From Botryococcus braunii (lineage: Eukaryota; Chlorophyta; Trebouxiophyceae): a stretch of DNA of 64,000 nt. The stretch covers positions 49,867 through 113,866 of the forward strand of contig KV908668.1 of assembly GCA_002005505.1 (NCBI GenBank), in the 5' to 3' direction. Positions 56,813 to 64,000 of the stretch are shown here, piece by piece; positions within the stretch are counted from its first letter, which is position 1; each line of letters starts with the position of its first letter. A program made the translations under genes and the position numbers. The notes beneath the pieces were generated by a model. It ran no database searches. It worked only from the letters and a program-made list of their open reading frames with translations, and was not told the origin of the DNA.

Positions 56813-59704
56813 GCCCGGGGTGCGTGAAGTTGGAGACTTGGCCAGTGGTACTGCCATGAGTCTCAGTCGGGCTATGGTGCGAATCCCTCCACTGGTGGTT
56901 GGTGCAGAGGTCCCATGCCTGGTAGCAGCATGCATGCGCCTGGGCACCTCACTGACTCCAGGTGATTGGCTTGAGGATGCTGGACTAGGCGCAGTAGAAC
57001 CAGGAGACCCCACTGGGGATGGCGGAAAGGGGGCGCAGGGTGCAGTGAGGTTGGAGTGCCTAGTGCGCGCAGGGGGTGCACAAGGTGCGCGGGGTGCAAT
57101 GGGGTCTGGATGCAGTCGGGCAGTTTGAGGGCGAGCTGGGGAGGGTTCATCGTCCTCGCTACTGTTGTCCTCCATGGGAATTGTTGCCTCAGCGGATGCA
57201 GGGGTCTCCAATTCCACAGGATTCAGGTCCTGGTCCAGGCTGGGTCCCGGTTGGGGTGAGGCTGGGTCCGGATCCAGGCTAGATCCAGTCTGGGTTGCAG
57301 AAACAGGACCAGGCCCAGCAGCTTGCAGCCCAATGGCAGACGCACCACTCTGGCTCTCCACAAAATGTACACTCGGAGACACCACTGTCCTACCAGGCAG
57401 TCGGACCTTGTACCCCTTGGTGTGTGGACAGTATCCCACAAACATACCTGCCTCAGACTGTGCACCCAAAGATGACACCTGGTGTTTGGCATGTTTCACG
57501 TATGCCAAACAGCCCCACTTGCGCAAATGGGACAGATCAGGGACAGAGCCAGTGAACATTTCAAATGGGGTTTTCTCCTGACCAGAGACTGGCATCACAT
57601 TATGTAAATATGCAGCAGTAAGCATTGCATCCACCCAAAGACTCTCATCTGCCTGAACACCCAACAGCAATGTTCTGGCCTTCTCTTTCAATGTTCGATT
57701 CATTCTCTCAGCAACTCCATTCTGCTGTGGAGTATACGCGGCAGAGGTCTCAGTGTGAATGCCATTCTCTGTACAGAACCCATGAAACGTTTTATTCAAG
57801 AACTCTGTGCCCCTGTCAGTCCTAACCGCCTTAACCTTGGATTCTGTCTGTCTCTCCCAGTATGTAATAGTGTCTGTCAAATGAGATGCAATGGTAGCCT
57901 TGCTAGTGACTGGTAACACTGAAACGAAATTAGACAACTCATCCACTACTGTGACAGAAAACTTTTCCCCTTCAACGCCAGGAGTTGACATGGCACCAAC
58001 CGTATCCGCATGTATTCGATGCAGTACTCGAGGCGGCTCATGTGAACTTGGCTTGAAAGATGGTTTACACTGCTTTCCCCGAACACAAGGGTCACAGTGA
58101 GTATCGCACTTTGAACAAGGAAGAAGGGACACAGGTATCCCAGTACACAACTCCTCCCTGCTCAAACGCTCTGTGGCTGTCTTCCCAGGATGCCCTAACC
58201 TCTCATGCCAAAGTTTTCGCAACTTGCAGTTATGTGCAGGTTTGTGCGCAGCATGATGTGCAGACATAGGGTTCACACACACTTGACAAGCCACCTGATA
58301 TTTGGTGGGATAAATTCCCCTCAGAACATACAACCCATATCTTTCTACAAGGCTGCACTCCCAACCCATGGGTCCCACCAGACTGCTGTAGGTCCCATTC
58401 TCACGTGGAACAAATTGAATACCATCCCTTACCCCAGCTGATACAGACAAGAGATTTGTGCTGGCCTGTGGAACACATTGTACATTATGGAGCCACAGTA
58501 ACTTCCCTTCTGCATTCACCAGACACACACTCCCACTAGCAATGATGGAACCATGAGACTCTGATGTAGCCAACTGCAGTTGACGTGGTTCTGTGTACAC
58601 TGTGGGGTTCTGCAATACACCAAAGTCATTAACCAGGTGGACAGTAGCCCCAGAGTCCACAAGCCATTCCTCGCACGAATGCCCTATCCCACCACTTTGT
58701 AATACATTAAACGTCACACTGGGCAGTGAGATAGGAACGGCTTCTGCGTTTTTAGGACATGGAACATGGGTACTGTTGGATGCAGAGGGAACACTTGGCA
58801 GTGAATGCTTACTTCTGTCGCCAGCTTGCTCCTCTCCAGTACCCTTTTTCCATTTTGTGCACTCCTTGCTGATGTGTCCACGGCTCCCACACTCCCAGCA
58901 CCTGACTTTTCGTGACCTCTTTCTGTCTTGCTCTGACTGGTCTGCCTCAGGGTCCTGGGACTTTGGGAGGACTGCCGCTGCCTTGGGAAGAGGTCGAGGG
59001 AGCTGGTCATTGAAGCCAGCACCATAGGCATGGCTCTGCAGGATTTTTACCACATCTTCTGAGGAGCGCCCGCAACAATGCCCATAGAGTGCTCCTTTGA
59101 ACTGTGCTAGCTCAGTGGGGAGACAATCCACAATAGCATTAGTGACATCTTCGGGGTCAATGGAGTGGGAGTTGTCCAGGAGGTTCTGGAAAAGTATGAA
59201 CTTTTTCATGACAAATGTCTCGAACGTCTCCTCCCTGGTCATGTGCTCTGTTTTGAGTGTGTGTAGCCACTGGCGGTTAACAGACTTGTTGTGTCCTCCA
59301 GTGAATTTATTGGCTATGTATAACAGGGCATCAAAGGCAGAGGGCTACATTGTCAACATAGGACTCCACTCCACTGGGACACTGCCAGTGATCAGCATCA
59401 TGGCAGCAGCATTTGCTCTCGTGAAAGGAAGGGGTTTCTGAAAGGCCTCCGTGCACTCCTTGTGGATGGCTGCAGTGGTCAGATCATAAAGCCAGGACTT
59501 GAAATTCCACCCATCCTTTAATAAGGGATGGGCTACCTTAACATTTGTTGTTGATGGCTTTGTTGTGTCCTCGTGCAGTAAGGCTGTCAGTATCGAAACC
59601 ACTGGGAGTGCTGTCTTCTCCTGTTCTGTGGATTGACCACCCAGACTTACAGGAGGCTGTTGGTTCAGCTGGTCCATTGGAGATGATTCCGCAGACTGGG
59701 TCAT
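56812..59704 (-). pseudogene. Copia D gag, protease, integrase
   Basis: Gag starts at 59704; a TAG at 59345-59347 replaces the Lys codon after SPMLTM. It is then open through the knuckle CWECGSRGHISKEC, protease WLVDSGATVHLVND, integrase (HADTVGAMS, RTDRGTEFLNKTF, TPQQNGVAERMNR) and the Pro-rich linker. At about 56812 the sequence jumps by 340 bp relative to Copia A (A positions 24839-25178), which shifts the frame and ends the reading at 56774. Confidence 0.92.
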
Positions 59705-59840
59705 TGTGTGAAAGGTTATGGGTTTCTGCAAGTCTGGGTCACTTTGCAGATATGAATCGTTCTGGATATGACGTGCAGCAGGTATTCAAGGCGGACTCCT
59801 CGTACTCTGCAACCTTGGCTTCGGCGTAGCTCGATGGGCA

Positions 59841-59855
59841 GGTGGGCCCATAACC
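59841..59855 (-). other. Copia D primer-binding site
   Basis: Same 15-nt GGTTATGGGCCCACC next to the 5' LTR as in Copia A and B. Confidence 0.8.
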
Positions 59856-61286
59856 TGTGAAAGGTTATGGGCAGAGAGAACACCTGTAAGTCCGCAAAAG
59901 GATTTGTCAATGCACTTGTAGAGGTTTCGTCAGTCAGACCTCGACACACCCTTTGCGCGCGACTGATACAGGTTCGACAGGAGCGCCTTCCCTTGCGGCA
60001 ACCAAAAAGCAAGTGCGACTGTCTCAAACACAAATCAAATATGCAATAGCAAGCTTCAACTTGTAGCAAACAGACAGGACTTCCATTCCGTGGCACAGGA
60101 TTCGGCCAACCAACGAATCGATTACATGGGACAATATTACTGCTTGCCCTACTGGCACAATCTCATATACGCATAAATTACTTCTCACATCAGCTAGTTT
60201 TATAGCATCGTCTCAAACATGTTCTGTGCCGGACCTGAGTCCGGCACACTCGTTCCCTTGACGACCTAATAGCACAGCTTTGCGACAGTCAACGAAATAT
60301 CTAACCAAATAGGAATTATATCATTAAATAACAACTACATCAATACCTGTAAGTCCGCAAAAGGATTTGTCAATGCACTTGTAGAGGTTTCGTCAGTCAG
60401 ACCTCGACACACCTATTGCCCCGAGCATTACGATTTAGCCAGAGCAATGAGCAACATTGCAAATGCAGTGGTTATCAAATACATCATGCTATTCTATCAT
60501 CTGTCAAAGTGCCAACGTACCCTTTGCGCGCGACTGATACAGGTTCGACAGGAGCGCCTTCCCTTGCGGCAACCAAAAAGCAAGTGCGACTGTCTCAAAC
60601 ACAAATCAAATATGCAATAGCAAGCTTCAACTTGTAGCAAACAGACAGGACTTCCATTCCGTGGCACAGGATTCGGCCAACCAACGAATGACGAGTCTGT
60701 CGCCTCCAGCAGTTAAATACCTGACCGTGTTTGGCGCCCAAGGGACTCGATAAAAGTCGAGTCCCTGAAAGCTTCTCATTCCAAAAGGTCCCTAATTGGT
60801 AATCCAATACGGATGATGTGTCCTAGACAAAATACCTAAAGGTCCCATTTTCTGTACCTAATTAAACACACTGATGTGGCCGCCTAAGAATTAGTTTGAC
60901 TGACCTCGAAGACGTATTCGAGGTCCCAAAAACAAGTTCCACTGAGTGCCACGATGCTGTGTGAGTCAATGCAAAGTTGTCCAAACCTCTATGTGAAGTT
61001 ACGTGAGGAAGACTGAGGTCTGTCAAGGAATTATGTCGCTTCACAGCCAAGTTCCTAGGACTAGCTGGAAGAAGTATGCAGTAGTTTGCACCTAAGGCCC
61101 AACAGTGTTGTGCCGTCCAGGGCAGCCTGGCATGCACGACTGTTTTGCCTAGGATGAGTCAGAAGAATACCTCTGAATAAGTCCAACAGTAATGCTCCCT
61201 GAGTAATTACCTGATCTAGGTCATTACTTACAATAATCAGTAATGCTCCCTAAGTAATTACCTGATCTAGGTCATTACCTACAACA
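59856..61286 (-). repeat. Copia D 5' LTR (1431 bp)
   Basis: Same length as 53151-54581, including the 54-bp terminal duplication, with scattered differences (e.g. TAATCAG for TAAACAG between the duplicated ends). It is followed directly by GAATC and Copia G sequence. Confidence 0.93.
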
Positions 61287-64000
61287 GAATCCTCCACTGG
61301 TGGTTGGTGCAGAGGTCCATGCCTGGTAGCAGCATGCATGCGCCTGGGCACCTCACTGACTCCAGGTGATTGGCTTGAGGATGCTGGACGAGGCGCTGTA
61401 GAGCCAGGAGACGCCACTGGGGATGACGCGGCGGGGGCGCAGGGTGCAGTGAGGTTGGAGTGCCTAGTGCGCGCAGGGGGTGCACAAGGTGCGCGGGGTG
61501 CAGTGGGGTCTGGATGCAGTCGGGCAGTTTGAGGGCGAGCTGGGGAGGGTTCATCGTCCTCGCTACTGTTGTCCTCCATGGGAATTGTTGCCTCAGTGGA
61601 TGCAGGGGTCTCCAATTCCACAGGATTCAGGTCCTGGTCCAGGCTGGGTCCCGGTTGAGGTGAGGCTGGGTCCGGATCCAGGCTAGATCCAGGCTGGGTT
61701 GCAGATACAGGACCGGGCCCAGCAGCCTACAGCCCAATGGCAGACGCACCACTCTGGCTCTCCACAAAATGTACACTCGGAGACACCACTGTCCTACCAG
61801 GCAGTCGGACCTTGTACCCCTTGGTGTGTGGACAGTATCCCACAAACATACCTGCCTCAGACTGCGCACCCAAAGATGACACCTGGTGTTTGGCATGTTT
61901 CACGTATGCCAAACAGCCCCACTTGCGCAAATGGGACAGATCAGGGACAGAGCCAGTGAACATTTCAAATGGGGTTTTCTCCTGACCAGAGACTGGCATC
62001 ACATTATGTAAATATGCAGCAGTAAGCATTGCATCCACCCAAAGACTCTCATCTGCCTGAACACCCAACAGCAATGTTCTGGCCTTCTCTTTCAATGTTC
62101 GATTCATTCTCTCAGCAACTCCATTCTGCTGTGGAGTATACGCGGCAGAGGTCTCAGTGTGAATGCCATTCTCTGTACAGAACCCATGAAACGTTTTATT
62201 CAAGAACTCTGTGCCCCTGTCAGTCCTAACCGCCTTAACCTTGGATTCTGTCTGTCTCTCCCAGTATGTAATAGTGTCTGTCAAATGAGATGCAATGGTA
62301 GCCTTGCTAGTGACTGGTAACACTGAAACGAAATTAGACAACTCATCCACTACTGTGACAGAAAACTTTTCCCCTTCAACGCCAGGAGTTGACATGGCAC
62401 CAACCGTATCCGCATGTATTCGATGCAGTACTCGAGGCGGCTCATGTGAACTTGGCTTGAAAGATGGTTTACACTGCTTTCCCCGAACACAAGGGTCACA
62501 GTGAGTATCGCACTTTGAACAAGGAAGAAGGGACACAGGTATCCCAGTACACAACTCCTCCCTGCTCAAACGCTCTGTGGCTGTCTTCCCAGGATGCCCT
62601 AACCTCTCATGCCAAAGTTTTCGCAACTTGCAGTTATGTGCAGGTTTGTGCGCAGCATGATGTGCAGACATAGGGTTCACACACACTTGACAAGCCACCT
62701 GATATTTGGTGGGATAAATTCCCCTCAGAACATTCAACCCATATCTTTCTACAATGCTGCACTCCCAACCCATGGGTCCCACCAGACTGCTGTAGGTCCC
62801 ATTCTCACGTGGAACAAATTGAATACCATCCCTTACCCCAGCTGATACAGACAAGAGATTTGTGCTGGCCTGTGGAACACATTGTACATTATGGAGCCAC
62901 AGTAACTGCCCTTCTGCATTCACCAGACACACACTCCCACTAGCAATGATGGAACCATGAGACTCTGATGTAGCCAACTGCAGTTGACGTGGTTCTGTGT
63001 ACACTGTGGGGTTCTGCAATACACCAAAGTCATTAACCAGGTGGACAGTAGCCCCAGAGTCCACAAGCCATTCTTCGCACGAGTGCCCTATCCCACCACT
63101 CTGTAATACATTAAACGTCACACTGGGCAGTGAGATAGGAACGGCTTCTGCGTTTTTAGGACATGGAACATGGGTACTGTTGGATGCAGAGGGAACACTT
63201 GGCAGTGAATGCTTACTTCTGTCGCCAGCTTGCTCCTCTCCAGTACCCTTTTTCCATTTTGTGCACTCCTTGCTGATGTGTCCACGGCTCCCACACTCCC
63301 AGCACCTGACTTTTCGTGACCTCTTTCTGTCTTGCTCTGACTGGTCTGCCTCAGGGTCCTGGGACTTTGGGAGGACTGCCGCTGCCTTGGGAAGAGGTCG
63401 AGGGAGCAGGTCATTGAAGCCAGCACCATAGGCATGGCTCTGCAGGATTTTTACCACATCTTCTGAGGAGCGCCCGCAACAATGCCCATAGAGTGCTCCT
63501 TTGAACTGTGCTAGCTCAGTGGGGAGACAATCCACAATAGCATTAGTGACATCTTCGGGGTCAATGGAGTGGGAGTTGTCCAGGAGGTTCTGGAAAAGTA
63601 TGAATTTTTTCATGACAAATGTCTCGAACGTCTCCTCCCTGGTCATGTGCTCTGTTTTGAGTGTGTGTAGCCACTGGCGGTTAACAGACTTGTTGTGTCC
63701 TCCAGTGAACTTATTGGCTATGTATAACAGGGCATCAAAGGCAGAGGGCTTCATTGTCAACATAGGACTCCACTCCACTGGGACACTGCCAGTGATCAGC
63801 ATCATGGCAGCAGCATTTGCTCTCGTGAAAGGAAGGGGTTTCTGAAAGGCCTCCGTGCACTCCTTGTGGATAGCTGCAGTGGTCAGATCATAAAGCCAGG
63901 ACTTGAAATTCCACCCATCCTTTAATAAGGGATGGGCTACCTTAACATTTGTTGTTGATGGCTTTGTTGTGTCCTCGTGCAGTAAGGCTGTCAGTATCGA
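61287..64000 (-). pseudogene. Copia G gag, protease, integrase and linker (runs off window)
   Basis: A-family sequence in the same orientation as the earlier G pieces, resuming at the position equal to 25248 of Copia A. It contains Gag core (ITGSVPVEWSPMLTMKPSAF), CCHC knuckle, protease WLVDSGATVHLVND and integrase with DDE residues. A stop at 61725-61727 (TAG for the Gln codon of GLQAAGPG) breaks it. The gag start and the 5' LTR lie past 64000. Assignment to G rests on order and orientation; it could instead be another copy. Confidence 0.85.

Larger units (their letters stand above)
53151..61286 (-). mobile_element. Copia D: A-family element with mismatched flanks
   Basis: Both 1431-bp LTRs (53151-54581, 59856-61286) share the same 54-bp terminal duplication, and PBS (59841-59855) and polypurine tract (54582-54592) are present. 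But the left flank is CTCTG inside Copia F while the right flank is GAATC inside Copia G: no target duplication. Internal damage: a 340-bp deletion at about 56812 and a stop in gag. Best read as a product of LTR-LTR recombination. Confidence 0.9.

Overview
This is eukaryotic nuclear DNA, most likely from the green-plant lineage (streptophyte alga or land plant). Three things point there. A spliced host gene encodes an AFG1-type mitochondrial AAA ATPase with plant-like wording in its motifs. Two Copia families carry a 15-nt primer-binding site that, as I recall the plant initiator tRNA-Met, matches its anticodon region. The rest is deeply nested LTR retrotransposons. A large charophyte genome such as Chara is my guess, but that is inference only.

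Layout. 1-4.5 kb: GC-rich sequence with a decayed reverse transcriptase (1950-4506, +) of a non-LTR type ending in a zinc-knuckle-like and restriction-endonuclease-like domain, plus an inverted 3'-end fragment of the same family (1694-1831). 4.96-9.95 kb: the only convincing host gene, a nine-exon AFG1-like ATPase whose splice phases all agree (1680 nt CDS, 559 aa). 10-12.5 kb: unassigned sequence with one possible membrane-protein ORF, a direct repeat, hairpins and a foldback element. 12.5-15.83 kb: 3' part of a chromodomain Ty3/Gypsy element (element I, minus strand), split by a solo LTR.

15.83 kb to the window end is one nested stack. Copia B (+, from 15835) interrupts Gypsy I. Copia A (20532-29598, minus, TSD GACTG) and Copia G (from 30321, minus, same family as A) interrupt B. 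Solo LTR K sits in A; solo LTR J sits in G's own LTR. Gypsy H (34841-41022, TSD GGAAT) and Copia F (from 41731, +) interrupt G. Copia E (44422-51538, TSD TCAAA), of F's own family, sits head-on inside F. Copia D (53151-61286, A family) interrupts F, but its two flanks do not match; G resumes directly after D, so DNA has been lost there.

Most notable: the U5 end of four different Copia LTR types contains a segment duplicated so that the first copy ends CAG|GT and the second ends in CAG 25-47 bp before the LTR end. Within the 1377-bp LTR the second copy lacks exactly a 108-bp GT...AG segment present in the first, and the 777- and 628-bp LTRs of the C family differ by exactly a 149-bp GT...AG segment. 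This looks like spliced leader RNA being copied back into LTRs. Primer-binding sites here also sit in potential hairpins. No retroelement in the window looks intact; E is the closest, with one frameshift.
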